64,000 nucleotides of DNA from NCBI GenBank assembly GCA_030063045.1, contig JAQSEB010000015.1, positions 744,001 through 808,000 of the forward strand, in the 5' to 3' direction. This DNA comes from Pratylenchus scribneri (Eukaryota > Nematoda > Chromadorea > Rhabditida > Pratylenchidae). The first letter of the stretch is position 1; the number at the start of each line of letters is the position of its first letter. The position numbers were made by a program, and so were the translations under genes. The notes under the pieces are model-generated. The model had not been told where the DNA came from. It ran no database searches and was given only the letters and a program-made list of their open reading frames with translations. This document shows positions 41,484 to 55,498 of this stretch, one piece after another.

Positions 41484-43230
41484 CATATTGTTTTTCTATG
41501 AATTTCTAAAAAATGGCCACAAATTCAATTATATGCCTAGGGTATATTTGACATGTTTTGATAAAGTATTTGAATTTTTTGAAATTCGTTTAATAGAATC
41601 ATATTCTCTATCAAAAAATATAGTCCTATATTTTTTATTTTATTAATATACCATCATATTGATTTTTTATGAATTTTTAAAAAATGGCCACAAATTCAAT
41701 TATATGCCTAGGGTATATTTGACATGTTTTGATAAAGGATTTGAATTTTTTGAAATTCTTTTTATAGATTCATATTCTCCATCGAAAAATACAGTCCTAT
41801 ATTTTTTATTTTATTAATATACCCTCATATTGATTTTTTATGAATTTCTAAAAAATGGCCACAAATTCAAATATATGCCTAGGGTATATTTGACATGTTT
41901 TGGACTCGGATTTGAATTTTTTGAAATTCTTTTAATAGAATCATATTCTCCATCAAAAAATACAGTCCTATATTTTTTATTTTATTAATATACCCTCATA
42001 TTGATTTTTTATGAATTTCTAAAAATTGGCCACAAATACAATTATATGCCTAGGGTATATTTGACATGTTTTAGTTCTAGATTTGAATTTTTTGAAATTC
42101 TTTTAATAGAATCATATTCTTCATCAAAAAATACAGTCCTATATTTTTTATTTTATTAATATACCCTCATATTGATTTTTTATGAATTTCCAAAATATGG
42201 CCACAAATTCAATTATATGCCTAGGGTATATTTGACATGTTTTAGTTCTAGATTTGAATTTTTTGTAATTCTTTTTATAGATTCATATTCTCCATCGAAA
42301 AATACAGTCCTATATTTTTTATTTTATTAATATACCCTCATATTGATTTTTTATGAATTTCTAAAAAATGGCCACAAATTCAAATATATGCCTAGGGTAT
42401 ATTTGACATGTTTTGGACTCGGATTTGAATTTTTTGAAATTCTTTTAATAGAATCATATTCTCCATCAAAAAATACAGTCCTATATTTTTTATTTTATTA
42501 ATATACCCTCATATTGATTTTTTATGAATTTCTAAAAATTGGCCACAAATACAATTATATGCCTAGGGTATATTTGACATGTTTTGATAAAGGATTTGAA
42601 TTTTTTGAAATTCTTTTTATAGATTCATATTCTTCATCAAAAAATACAGTCCTATATTTTTTATTTTATTAATATACCATCATATTGATTTTTTATGAAT
42701 TTCTAAAAAATGGCCACAAATTCAATTATATGCCTAGGGTATATTTGACATGTTTTAGTTCTAGATTTGAATTTTTTGAAATTCTTTTAATAGAATCATA
42801 TTCTCTATCAAAAAATACAGTCCTATATTTTTTATTTTATTAATATACCATCATATTGATTTTTTATGAATTTTTAAAAAATGGCCACAAATTCAATTAT
42901 ATGCCTAGGGTATATTTGACATGTTTTAGTTCTAGATTTGAATTTTTTGAAATTCTTTTAATAGAATCATATTCTCTATCAAAAAATATAGTCCTATATT
43001 TTTTATTTTATTAATATACCATCATATTGATTTTTTATGAATTTCTAAAAAATGGCCCCAAATTCAATTATATGCCTAGGGTATATTTGACATGTTTTGA
43101 TAAAGGATTTGAATTTTTTGAAATTCTTTTTATAGATTCATATTCTTCATCAAAAAATACAGTCCTATATTTTTTATTTTATTAATATACCATCATATTG
43201 ATTTTTTATGAATTTCTAAAAAATGGCCAC
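41350..43230 (+). repeat. 11-monomer duplication, 1,881 bp, copy 1
   Basis: Partner starts: 41484/43365, 41655/43536, 41826/43707, 42339/44220. Shared rare marker: GAAATTCGTTTAATAG (near 41586 and 43467), a T-to-G change that creates a new CpG. Inside it a three-monomer pattern starting at 41826 repeats at 42339 (513 bp). Confidence 0.83.
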
Positions 43231-44466
43231 AAATTCAATTATATGCCTAGGGTATATTTGACATGTTTTAGTTCTAGATTTGAATTTTTTGAAATTCTTT
43301 TAATAGAATCATATTCTCTATCAAAAAATACAGTCCTATATTTTTTATTTTATTAATATACCCTCATATTGTTTTTCTATGAATTTCTAAAAAATGGCCA
43401 AAAATTCAATTATATGCCTAGGGTATATTTGACATGTTTTGATAAAGTATTTGAATTTTTTGAAATTCGTTTAATAGAATCATATTCTCTATCAAAAAAT
43501 ATAGTCCTATATTTTTTATTTTATTAATATACCATCATATTGATTTTTTATGAATTTTTAAAAAATGGCCACAAATTCAATTATATGCCTAGGGTATATT
43601 TGACATGTTTTGATAAAGGATTTGAATTTTTTGAAATTCTTTTTATAGATTCATATTCTCCATCGAAAAATACAGTCCTATATTTTTTATTTTATTAATA
43701 TACCCTCATATTGATTTTTTATGAATTTCTAAAAAATGGCCACAAATTCAAATATATGCCTAGGGTATATTTGACATGTTTTGGACTCGGATTTGAATTT
43801 TTTGAAATTCTTTTAATAGAATCATATTCTCCATCAAAAAATACAGTCCTATATTTTTTATTTTATTAATATACCCTCATATTGATTTTTTATGAATTTC
43901 TAAAAATTGGCCACAAATACAATTATATGCCTAGGGTATATTTGACATGTTTTAGTTCTAGATTTGATTTTTTTGAAATTCTTTTAATAGAATCATATTC
44001 TCCATCGAAAAATACAGTCCTATATTTTTTATTTTATTAATATACCCTCATATTGATTTTTTATGAATTTCCAAAATATGGCCACAAATTCAATTATATG
44101 CCTAGGGTATATTTGACATGTTTTAGTTCTAGATTTGAATTTTTTGTAATTCTTTTTATAGATTCATATTCTCCATCGAAAAATACAGTCCTATATTTTT
44201 TATTTTATTAAAATACCCTCATATTGATTTTTTATGAATTTCTAAAAAATGGCCACAAATTCAAATATATGCCTAGGGTATATTTGACATGTTTTGGACT
44301 CGGATTTGAATTTTTTGAAATTCTTTTAATAGAATCATATTCTCCATCAAAAAATACAGTCCTATATTTTTTATTTTATTAATATACCCTCATATTGATT
44401 TTTTATGAATTTCTAAAAATTGGCCACAAATACAATTATATGCCTAGGGTATATTTGACATGTTTT
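43231..44466 (+). repeat. 11-monomer duplication, 1,881 bp, copy 2 (partial)
   Basis: Follows copy 1 until monomer 44391, where the cassette becomes AGTTCTAG rather than the GATAAAGG of 42510. Private changes include GGCCAAAA (about 43398), GATTTGATTTTTTTG (about 43966) and ATTAAAATACC (about 44211). Confidence 0.82.
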
Positions 44467-47400
44467 AGTTCTAGATTTGAATTTTTTGAAATTCTTTTAA
44501 TAGAATCATATTCTTCATCAAAAAATACAGTCCTATATTTTTTATTTTATTAATATACCCTCATATTGATTTTTTATGAATTTCCAAAATATGGCCACAA
44601 ATTCAATTATATGCCTAGGGTATATTTGACATGTTTTAGTTCTAGATTTGAATTTTTTGTAATTCTTTTTATAGATTCATATTCTCCATCGAAAAATACA
44701 GTCCTATATTTTTTATTTTATTAATATACCCTTATATTGATTTTTTATGAATTTCTAAAAAATGGCCACAAATTCAAATATATGCCTAGGGTATATTTGA
44801 CATGTTTTGGACTCGGATTTGAATTTTTTGAAATTCTTTTAATAGAATCATATTCTCCATCAAAAAATACAGTCCTATATTTTTTATTTTATTAATATAC
44901 CCTCATATTGATTTTTTATGAATTTCTAAAAATTGGCCACAAATTCAAATATATGCCTAGGGTATATTTGACATGTTTTGATAAAGTATTTGAATTTTTT
45001 GAATAGAACCATATTCTCCATCAAAAAATACAGTCCTATATTTTTTATTTTATTAATATACCCTCATATTGATTTTTTATGAATTTCTAAAAATTGGCCA
45101 CAAATTCAAATATATGCCTAGGGTATATTTGACATGTTTTGGACTCGGATTTGAATTTTTTGAAATTCTTTTAATAGAATCATATTCTCCATCAAAAAAT
45201 ACAGTCCTATATTTTTTATTTTATTAATATACCCTCATATTGTTTTTCTATGAATTTCTAAAAAATGGCCACAAATTCAATTATATGCCTAGGGTATATT
45301 TGACATGTTTTGATAAAGTATTTGAATTTTTTGAAATTCTTTTAATAGAATCATATTCTCTATCAAAAAATATAGTCCTATATTTTTTATTTTATTAATA
45401 TACCATCATATTGATTTTTTATGAATTTCTAAAAAATGGCCCCAAATTCAATTATATGCCTAGGGTATATTTGACATGTTTTGATAAAGGATTTGAATTT
45501 TTTGAAATTCTTTTTATAGATTCATATTCTTCATCAAAAAATACAGTCCTATATTTTTTATTTTATTAATATACCATCATATTGATTTTTTATGAATTTC
45601 TAAAAAATGGCCACAAATTCAATTATATGCCTAGGGTATATTTGACATGTTTTAGTTCTAGATTTGAATTTTTTGAAATTCTTTTAATAGAATCATATTT
45701 TCTATCAAAAAATACAGTCCTATATTTTTTATTTTATTAATATACCATCATATTGATTTTTTATGAATTTCCAAAAAATGGCCACAAATTCAATTATATG
45801 CCTAGGGTATATTTGACATGTTTTAGTTCTAGATTTGAATTTTTTGAAATTCTTTTAATAGAATCATATTCTCTATCAAAAAATACAGTCCTATATTTTT
45901 TATTTTATTAATATACCCTCATATTGTTTTTCTATGAATTTCTAAAAAATGGCCACAAATTCAATTATATGCCTAGGGTATATTTGACATGTTTTGATAA
46001 AGTATTTGAATTTTTTGAAATTCGTTTAATAGAATCATATTCTCTATCAAAAAATATAGTCCTATATTTTTTATTTTATTAATATACCATCATATTGATT
46101 TTTTATGAATTTTTAAAAAATGGCCACAAATTCAATTATATGCCTAGGGTATATTTGACATGTTTTGATAAAGTATTTGAATTTTTTGAAATTCTTTTAA
46201 TAGAATCATATTCTCTATCAAAAAATACAGTCCTATATTTTTTATTTTATTAATATACCCTCATATTGATTTTTTATGAATTTCCAAAAAATGGCCACAA
46301 ATTCAATTATATGCCTAGGGTATATTTGACATGTTTTAGTTCTAGATTTGAATTTTTTGAAATTCTTTTAATAGAATCATATTCTCTATCAAAAAATACA
46401 GTCCTATATTTTTTATTTTATTAATATACCATCATATTGATTTTTTATGAATTTCCAAAAAATGGCCACAAATTCAATTATATGCCTAGGGTATATTTGA
46501 CAAGTTTTGATAAAGGATTTGAATTTTTTGAAATTTTTTTAATAGAATCATATTCTCTATCAAAAAATACAGTCCTATATTTTTTATTTTGTTAATATAC
46601 CCTCATATTGATTTTTTATGAATTTCCAAAAAATGGCCACAAATTCAATTATATGCCTAGGGTATATTTGACATGTTTTAGTTCTAGATTTGAATTTTTT
46701 GAAATTCTTTTAATAGAATCATATTCTCTATCAAAAAATACAGTCCTATATTTTTTATTTTATTAATATACCCTCATATTGTTTTTCTATGAATTTCTAA
46801 AAAATGGCCACAAATTCAATTATATGCCTAGGGTATATTTGACATGTTTTAGTTCTAGATTTGAATTTTTTGAAATTCTTTTAATAGAATCATATTCTCT
46901 ATCAAAAAATACAGTCCTATATTTTTTATTTTATTAATATACCATCATATTGATTTTTTATGAATTTCCAAAAAATGGCCACAAATTCAATTATATGCCT
47001 AGGGTATATTTGACATGTTTTAGTTCTAGATTTGAATTTTTTGAAATTCTTTTAATAGAATCATATTCTCTATCAAAAAATACAGTCCTATATTTTTTAT
47101 TTTATTAATATACCCTCATATTGTTTTTCTATGAATTTCTAAAAAATGGCCACAAATTCAATTATATGCCTAGGGTATATTTGACATGTTTTGATAAAGT
47201 ATTTGAATTTTTTGAAATTCGTTTAATAGAATCATATTCTCTATCAAAAAATATAGTCCTATATTTTTTATTTTATTAATATACCATCATATTGATTTTT
47301 TATGAATTTTTAAAAAATGGCCACAAATTCAATTATATGCCTAGGGTATATTTGACATGTTTTGATAAAGTATTTGAATTTTTTGAAATTCGTTTAATAG

Positions 47401-49338
47401 AATCATATTCTCTATCAAAAAATATAGTCCTATATTTTTTATTTTATTAATATACCATCATATTGATTTTTTATGAATTTTTAAAAAATGGCCACAAATT
47501 CAATTATATGCCTAGGGTATATTTGACATGTTTTAGTTCTAGATTTGAATTTTTTGAAATTCTTTTAATAGAATCATATTCTCTATCAAAAAATACAGTC
47601 CTATATTTTTTATTTTATTAATATACCATCATATTGATTTTTTATGAATTTCCAAAAAATGGCCACAAATTCAATTATATGCCTAGGGTATATTTGACAT
47701 GTTTTAGTTCTAGATTTGAATTTTTTGAAATTCTTTTAATAGAATCATATTCTCTATCAAAAAATATAGTCCTATATTTTTTATTTTATTAATATACCAT
47801 CATATTGATTTTTTATGAATTTCCAAAAAATGGCCACAAATTCAATTATATGCCTAGGGTATATTTGACATGTTTTAGTTCTAGATTTGAATTTTTTGAA
47901 ATTCTTTTAATAGAATCATATTCTCTATCAAAAAATACAGTCCTATATTTTTTATTTTATTAATATACCATCATATTGATTTTTTATGAATTTCCAAAAA
48001 ATGGCCACAAATTCAATTATATGCCTAGGGTATATTTGACATGTTTTAGTTCTAGATTTGAATTTTTTGAAATTCTTTTAATAGAATCATATTCTCTATC
48101 AAAAAATATAGTCCTATATTTTTTATTTTATTAATATACCATCATATTGATTTTTTATGAATTTCTAAAAAATGGCCACAAATTCAATTATATGCCTAGG
48201 GTATATTTGACATGTTTTAGTTCTAGATTTGAATTTTTTGAAATTCTTTTAATAGAATCATATTCTCTATCAAAAAATACAGTCCTATATTTTTTATTTT
48301 ATTAATATACCCTCATATTGATTTTTTATGAATTTCCAAAAAATGGCCACAAATTCAATTATATGCCTAGGGTATATTTGACATGTTTTAGTTCTAGATT
48401 TGAATTTTTTGAAATTCTTTTAATAGAATCATATTCTCCATCAAAAAATACAGTCCTATATTTTTTATTTTATTAATATACCATCATATTGATTTTTTAT
48501 GAATTTCCAAAAAATGGCCACAAATTCAATTATATGCCTAGGGTATATTTGACATGTTTTAGTTCTAGATTTGAATTTTTTGAAATTCTTTTAATAGAAT
48601 CATATTCTCTATCAAAAAATACAGTCCTATATTTTTTATTTTATTAATATACCCTCATATTGTTTTTCTATGAATTTTTAAAAATGGCCACAAATTCAAT
48701 TATATGCCTAGGGTATATTTGACATGTTTTGATAAAGTATTTGAATTTTTTGAAATTCGTTTAATAGAATCATATTCTCTATCAAAAAATATAGTCCTAT
48801 ATTTTTTATTTTATTAATATACCATCATATTGATTTTTTATGAATTTTTAAAAAATGGCCACAAATTCAATTATATGCCTAGGGTATATTTGACATGTTT
48901 TAGTTCTAGATTTGAATTTTTTGAAATTCTTTTAATAGAATCATATTCTCTATCAAAAAATATAGTCCTATATTTTTTATTTTATTAATATACCATCATA
49001 TTGATTTTTTATGAATTTCTAAAAAATGGCCCCAAATTCAATTATATGCCTAGGGTATATTTGAAATGTTTTGATAAAGGATTTGAATTTTTTGAAATTC
49101 TTTTTATAGATTCATATTCTTCATCAAAAAATACAGTCCTATATTTTTTATTTTATTAATATACCATCATATTGATTTTTTATGAATTTCTAAAAAATGG
49201 CCACAAATTCAATTATATGCCTAGGGTATATTTGACATGTTTTGATAAAGTATTTGAATTTTTTGAAATTCTTTTAATAGATTCATATTCTCTATCAAAA
49301 AATACAGTCCTAAATTTTTTGTTTTATTAATATACCCT
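44467..49338 (+). repeat. ACCATC and GTTTTTCT monomer block
   Basis: Mostly 171-bp monomers in which ACCATCAT replaces ACCCTCAT and some copies start with TATTGTTTTTCTATG. The last 10-bp-deleted monomer is at 44904-45064. The GAAATTCGTTTAATAG marker recurs near 46021, 47219, 47390 and 48756. From 47630 to 48655 a run of TTCCAAAAAATGG monomers with AGTTCTAG is nearly uniform. One monomer lost an A (48656, 170 bp). Several ATAGTCC copies replace ACAGTCC. Confidence 0.82.
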
Positions 49339-50535
49339 CATATTGATTTTTTATGAATTTCCAAAAAATGGCCACAAATTCAATTATATGCCTAGGGTAT
49401 ATTTGACATGTTTTGATAAAGGATTTGAATTTTTTGAAATTCTTTTAATAGAATCATATTCTCCATCAAAAAATACAGTCCTATATTTTTTATTTTATTA
49501 ATATACCCTCATATTGTTTTTCTATGAATTTCTAAAAAATGGCCACAAATTCAATTATATGCCTAGGGTATATTTGACATGTTTTGGACTTGGATTTGAA
49601 TTTTTTGAAATTCTTTTAATAGAATCATATTCTCCATCAAAAAATACAGTCCTATTTTTTTTATTTTATTAATATACCCTCATATTGTTTTTCTATAAAT
49701 TTCTAAAAAATGGCCACAAATTCAATTATATGCCTAGGGTATATTTGACATGTTTTAGTTCTAGATTTGAATTTTTTGTAATTCTTTTTATAGATTCATA
49801 TTCTCCATCGAAAAATACAGTCCTAAATTTTTTATTTTGTTAATATACCCTCATATTGATTTTTTATGAATTTCTAAAAAATGGCCACAAATTCAATTAT
49901 ATGCCTAGGGTATATTTGACATGTTTTAGTTCTAGATTTGAATTTTTTGTAATTCTTTTTATAGATTCATATTCTCCATCGAAAAATACAGTCCTATATT
50001 TTTTATTTTGTTAATATACCCTCATATTGATTTTTTATGAATTTCTAAAAAATGGCCACAAATTCAATTATATGCCTAGGGTATATTTGACATGTTTTGA
50101 TAAAGGATATGAATTTTTTGAAATTCTTTTAATAGAATCAAATTCTCCATCGAAAAATACAGTCCTATATTTTTTATTTTGTTAATATACCCTCATATTG
50201 ATTTTTTATGAATTTCTAAAAAATGGCCACAAATTCAATTATATGCCTAGGGTATATTTGACATGTTTTAGTTCTAGATTTGAATTTTTTGAAATTCTTT
50301 TTATAGATTCATATTCTTCATCAAAAAATACAGTCCTATATTTTTTATTTTATTAATATACCCTCATATTGTTTTTCTATGAATTTCTAAAAAATGGCCA
50401 CAAATTCAATTATATGCCTAGGGTATATTTGACATGTTTTGGACTCGGATTTGAATTTTTTGAAATTCTTTTAATAGAATCAAATTCTCCATCGAAAAAT
50501 ACAGTCCTATATTTTTTATTTTGTTAATATACCCT
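49339..50535 (+). repeat. Transitional block of mixed monomers
   Basis: Seven 171-bp monomers introducing the variants that dominate to the right: TTTTTTGTAATTC, GGACTCGG and AATCAAATTCTCCATCG. Private changes: GGACTTGG at about 49591 (CpG to TpG), CTATAAATTTC near 49695 and GGATATGAATT near 50107. Confidence 0.8.
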
Positions 50536-51565
50536 CATATTGATTTTTTATGAATTTCTAAAAAATGGCCACAAATTCAATTATATGCCTAGGGTATATT
50601 TGACATGTTTTAGTTCTAGATTTGAATTTTTTGTAATTCTTTTTATAGATTCATATTCTTCATCAAAAAATACAGTCCTATATTTTTTATTTTATTAATA
50701 TACCCTCATATTGATTTTTTATGAATTTCCAAAATATGGCCACAAATTCAATTATATGCCTAGGGTATATTTGACATGTTTTAGTTCTAGATTTGAATTT
50801 TTTGAAATTCTTTTTATAGATTCATATTCTTCATCAAAAAATACAGTCCTATATTTTTTATTTTATTAATATACCCTCATATTGATTTTTTATGGATTTC
50901 TAAAATATGGCCACAAATTCAATTATATGCCTAGGGTATATTTGACATGTTTTAGTTCTAGATTTGAATTTTTTGTAATTCTTTTTATAGATTCATATTC
51001 TTCATCAAAAAATACAGTCCTATATTTTTTATTTTATTAATATACCCTCATATTGTTTTTCTATGAATTTCTAAAAAAAAAATGGCCACAAATTCAATTA
51101 TATGCCTAGGGTATATTTGACATGTTTTGGACTCGGATTTGAATTTTTTGAAATTCTTTTAATAGAATCATATTCTCCATCAAAAAATACAGTCATATAT
51201 TTTTTATTTTATTAATATACCCTCATATTGTTTTTCTATGAATTTCTAAAAAATGGCCACAAATTCAATTATATGCCTAGGGTATATTTGACATGTTTTA
51301 GTTCTAGATTTGAATTTTTTGTAATTCTTTTTATAGATTCATATTCTCCATCGAAAAATACAGTCCTATATTTTTTATTTTGTTAATATACCCTCATATT
51401 GATTTTTTATGAATTTCTAAAAAATGGCCACAAATTCAATTATATGCCTAGGGTATATTTGACATGTTTTGATAAAGGATTTGAATTTTTTGAAATTCTT
51501 TTAATAGAATCAAATTCTCCATCGAAAAATACAGTCCTATATTTTTTATTTTGTTAATATACCCT
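50536..51565 (+). repeat. Six-monomer repeat, 1,030 bp, copy 1 (with A-run expansion)
   Basis: Order by markers: GTAATTC; CCAAAATATGG; GGATTTCT with GTAATTC; GTTTTTCT with GGACTCGG; GTTTTTCT with GTAATTC; GATAAAGG. The fourth monomer (51049) is 175 bp because an A run at 51073-51082 has ten A instead of six, making the unit 1,026 + 4 bp. Another private change is CAGTCATATA near 51192. Confidence 0.83.
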
Positions 51566-52420
51566 CATATTGATTTTTTATGAATTTCTAAAAAATGGCC
51601 ACAAATTCAATTATATGCCTAGGGTATATTTGACATGTTTTAGTTCTAGATTTGAATTTTTTGTAATTCTTTTTATAGATTCATATTCTCCATCGAAAAA
51701 TACAGTCCTATATTTTTTATTTTATTAATATACCCTCATATTGATTTTTTATGAATTTCCAAAATATGGCCACAAATTCAATTATATGCCTAGGGTATAT
51801 TTGACATGTTTTAGTTCTAGATTTGAATTTTTTGAAATTCTTTTTATAGATTCATATTCTTCATCAAAAAATACAGTCCTATATTTTTTATTTTATTAAT
51901 ATACCCTCATATTGATTTTTTATGGATTTCTAAAATATGGCCACAAATTCAATTATATGCCTAGGGTATATTTGACATGTTTTAGTTCTAGATTTGAATT
52001 TTTTGTAATTCTTTTTATAGATTCATATTCTCCATCAAAAAATACAGTCCTATATTTTTTATTTTATTAATATACCCTCATATTGTTTTTCTATGAATTT
52101 CTAAAAAATGGCCACAAATTCAATTATATGCCTAGGGTATATTTGACATGTTTTGGACTCGGATTTGAATTTTTTGAAATTCTTTTAATAGAATCATATT
52201 CTCCATCAAAAAATACAGTCCTATATTTTTTATTTTATTAATATACCCTCATATTGTTTTTCTATGAATTTCTAAAAAATGGCCACAAATTCAATTATAT
52301 GCCTAGGGTATATTTGACATGTTTTGGACTCGGATTTGAATTTTTTGAAATTCTTTTAATAGAATCAAATTCTCCATCGAAAAATACAGTCCTATATTTT
52401 TTATTTTGTTAATATACCCT
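51566..52420 (+). repeat. Six-monomer repeat, copy 2 (about five monomers)
   Basis: Repeats the first four monomer types (51566, 51737, 51908, 52079) with the normal A6 run. The fifth (52250) pairs GTTTTTCT with GGACTCGG and AATCAAATTC instead, so the register changes there. Confidence 0.8.
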
Positions 52421-52762
52421 CATATTGATTTTTTATGAATTTCTAAAAAATGGCCACAAATTCAATTATATGCCTAGGGTATATTTGACATGTTTTAGTT
52501 CTAGATTTGAATTTTTTGTAATTCTTTTTATAGATTCATATTCTCCATCGAAAAATACAGTCCTATATTTTTTATTTTATTAATATACCCTCATATTGAT
52601 TTTTTATGGATTTCTAAAATATGGCCACAAATTCAATTATATGCCTAGGGTATATTTGACATGTTTTAGTTCTAGATTTGAATTTTTTGTAATTCTTTTT
52701 ATAGATTCATATTCTCCATCGAAAAATACAGTCCTATATTTTTTATTTTGTTAATATACCCT

Positions 52763-53788
52763 CATATTGATTTTTTATGAATTTCTAAAAAATGGCCACA
52801 AATTCAATTATATGCCTAGGGTATATTTGACATGTTTTGGACTCGGATTTGAATTTTTTGAAATTCTTTTAATAGAATCAAATTCTCCATCGAAAAATAC
52901 AGTCCTATATTTTTTATTTTGTTAATATACCCTCATATTGATTTTTTATGAATTTCTAAAAAATGGCCACAAATTCAATTATATGCCTAGGGTATATTTG
53001 ACATGTTTTAGTTCTAGATTTGAATTTTTTGAAATTCTTTTAATAGAATCAAATTCTCCATCGAAAAATACAGTCCTATATTTTTTATTTTGTTAATATA
53101 CCCTCATATTGATTTTTTATGAATTTCTAAAAAATGGCCACAAATTCAATTATATGCCTAGGGTATATTTGACATGTTTTAGTTCTAGATTTGAATTTTT
53201 TGTAATTCTTTTTATAGATTCATATTCTCCATCGAAAAATACAGTCCTATATTTTTTATTTTGTTAATATACCCTCATATTGATTTTTTATGAATTTCTA
53301 AAAAATGGCCACAAATTCAATTATATGCCTAGGGTATATTTGACATGTTTTGGACTCGGATTTGAATTTTTTGAAATTCTTTTAATAGAATCAAATTCTC
53401 CATCGAAAAATACAGTCCTATATTTTTTATTTTGTTAATATACCCTCATATTGATTTTTTATGAATTTCTAAAAAATGGCCACAAATTCAATTATATGCC
53501 TAGGGTATATTTGACATGTTTTAGTTCTAGATTTGAATTTTTTGAAATTCTTTTAATAGAATCAAATTCTCCATCGAAAAATACAGTCCTATATTTTTTA
53601 TTTTGTTAATATACCCTCATATTGATTTTTTATGAATTTCTAAAAAATGGCCACAAATTCAATTATATGCCTAGGGTATATTTGACATGTTTTAGTTCTA
53701 GATTTGAATTTTTTGTAATTCTTTTTATAGATTCATATTCTCCATCGAAAAATACAGTCCTATATTTTTTATTTTGTTAATATACCCT
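52763..53788 (+). repeat. Three-monomer repeat, two copies of 513 bp
   Basis: Order: GGACTCGG with AATCAAATTC; AGTTCTAG with AATCAAATTC; AGTTCTAG with TTTTTTGTAATTC. Copies start at 52763 and 53276. All six tails read GTTAATA. Confidence 0.86.
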
Positions 53789-55451
53789 CATATTGATTTT
53801 TTATGAATTTCTAAAAAATGGCCACAAATTCAATTATATGCCTAGGGTATATTTGACATGTTTTGATAAAGGATTTGAATTTTTTGAAATTCTTTTAATA
53901 GAATCAAATTCTCCATCGAAAAATACAGTCCTATATTTTTTATTTTGTTAATATACCCTCATATTGATTTTTTATGAATTTCTAAAAAATGGCCACAAAT
54001 TCAATTATATGCCTAGGGTATATTTGACATGTTTTAGTTCTAGATTTGAATTTTTTGAAATTCTTTTTATAGATTCATATTCTTCATCAAAAAATACAGT
54101 CCTATATTTTTTATTTTATTAATATACCCTCATATTGTTTTTCTATGAATTTCTAAAAAATGGCCACAAATTCAATTATATGCCTAGGGTATATTTGACA
54201 TGTTTTGATAAAGGATTTGAATTTTTTGAAATTCTTTTAATAGAATCAAATTCTCCATCGAAAAATACAGTCCTATATTTATTATTTTGTTAATATACCC
54301 TCATATTGATTTTTTATGAATTTCTAAAAAATGGCCACAAATTCAATTATATGCCTAGGGTATATTTGACATGTTTTAGTTCTAGATTTGAATTTTTTGT
54401 AATTCTTTTTATAGATTCATATTCTCCATCGAAAAATACAGTCCTATATTTTTTATTTTGTTAATATACCCTCATATTGATTTTTTATGAATTTCTAAAA
54501 AATGGCCACAAATTCAATTATATGCCTAGGGTATATTTGACATGTTTTAGTTCTAGATTTGAATTTTTTGTAATTCTTTTTATAGATTCATATTCTCCAT
54601 CGAAAAATACAGTCCTATATTTTTTATTTTGTTAATATACCCTCATATTGATTTTTTATGAATTTCTAAAAAATGGCCACAAATTCAATTATATGCCTAG
54701 GGTATATTTGACATGTTTTGATAAAGGATTTGAATTTTTTGAAATTCTTTTAATAGAATCAAATTCTCCATCGAAAAATACAGTCCTATATTTTTTATTT
54801 TGTTAATATACCCTCATATTGATTTTTTATGAATTTCTAAAAAATGGCCACAAATTCAATTATATGCCTAGGGTATATTTGACATGTTTTAGTTCTAGAT
54901 TTGAATTTTTTGAAATTCTTTTTATAGATTCATATTCTTCATCAAAAAATACAGTCCTATATTTTTTATTTTATTAATATACCCTCATATTGTTTTTCTA
55001 TGAATTTCTAAAAAATGGCCACAAATTCAATTATATGCCTAGGGTATATTTGACATGTTTTGGACTCGGATTTGAATTTTTTGAAATTCTTTTAATAGAA
55101 TCAAATTCTCCATCGAAAAATACAGTCCTATATTTTTTATTTTGTTAATATACCCTCATATTGATTTTTTATGAATTTCTAAAAAATGGCCACAAATTCA
55201 ATTATATGCCTAGGGTATATTTGACATGTTTTAGTTCTAGATTTGAATTTTTTGTAATTCTTTTTATAGATTCATATTCTCCATCGAAAAATACAGTCCT
55301 ATATTTTTTATTTTATTAATATACCCTCATATTGATTTTTTATGGATTTCTAAAATATGGCCACAAATTCAATTATATGCCTAGGGTATATTTGACATGT
55401 TTTAGTTCTAGATTTGAATTTTTTGTAATTCTTTTTATAGATTCATATTCT
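53447..55451 (+). repeat. Dispersed duplication, left copy (partner 8,549 bp to the right)
   Basis: Twelve successive monomers match, in order and in cassette content, the last 2 kb of the window. The shared private base at 54281 (ATTTATTATTTTG; 62830 in the partner) shows the relation is by descent and not by common consensus. The match fails to the left, where 53276 has GGACTCGG and its counterpart 61825 has GATAAAGG. Confidence 0.87.
53618..55327 (+). repeat. Five-monomer repeat, two copies of 855 bp
   Basis: Partner starts: 53618/54473, 53789/54644, 53960/54815, 54131/54986, 54302/55157. The fourth monomer carries GTTTTTCT in both, but with the GATAAAGG cassette at 54131 and GGACTCGG at 54986. 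A private ATTTATTATTTTG (change at 54281) marks the first copy. Confidence 0.83.
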
Positions 55452-55498
55452 CCATCGAAAAATACAGTCCTATATTTTTTATTTTATTAATATACCCT

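Noticed and set aside
41580..48770. CENP-B box suggested by ATTCGTTTAATAG copies
   Set aside because: TTCGTT resembles the left part of the box, but the essential CGGG part is missing and the CpG arose by a single T-to-G change in one descent group.
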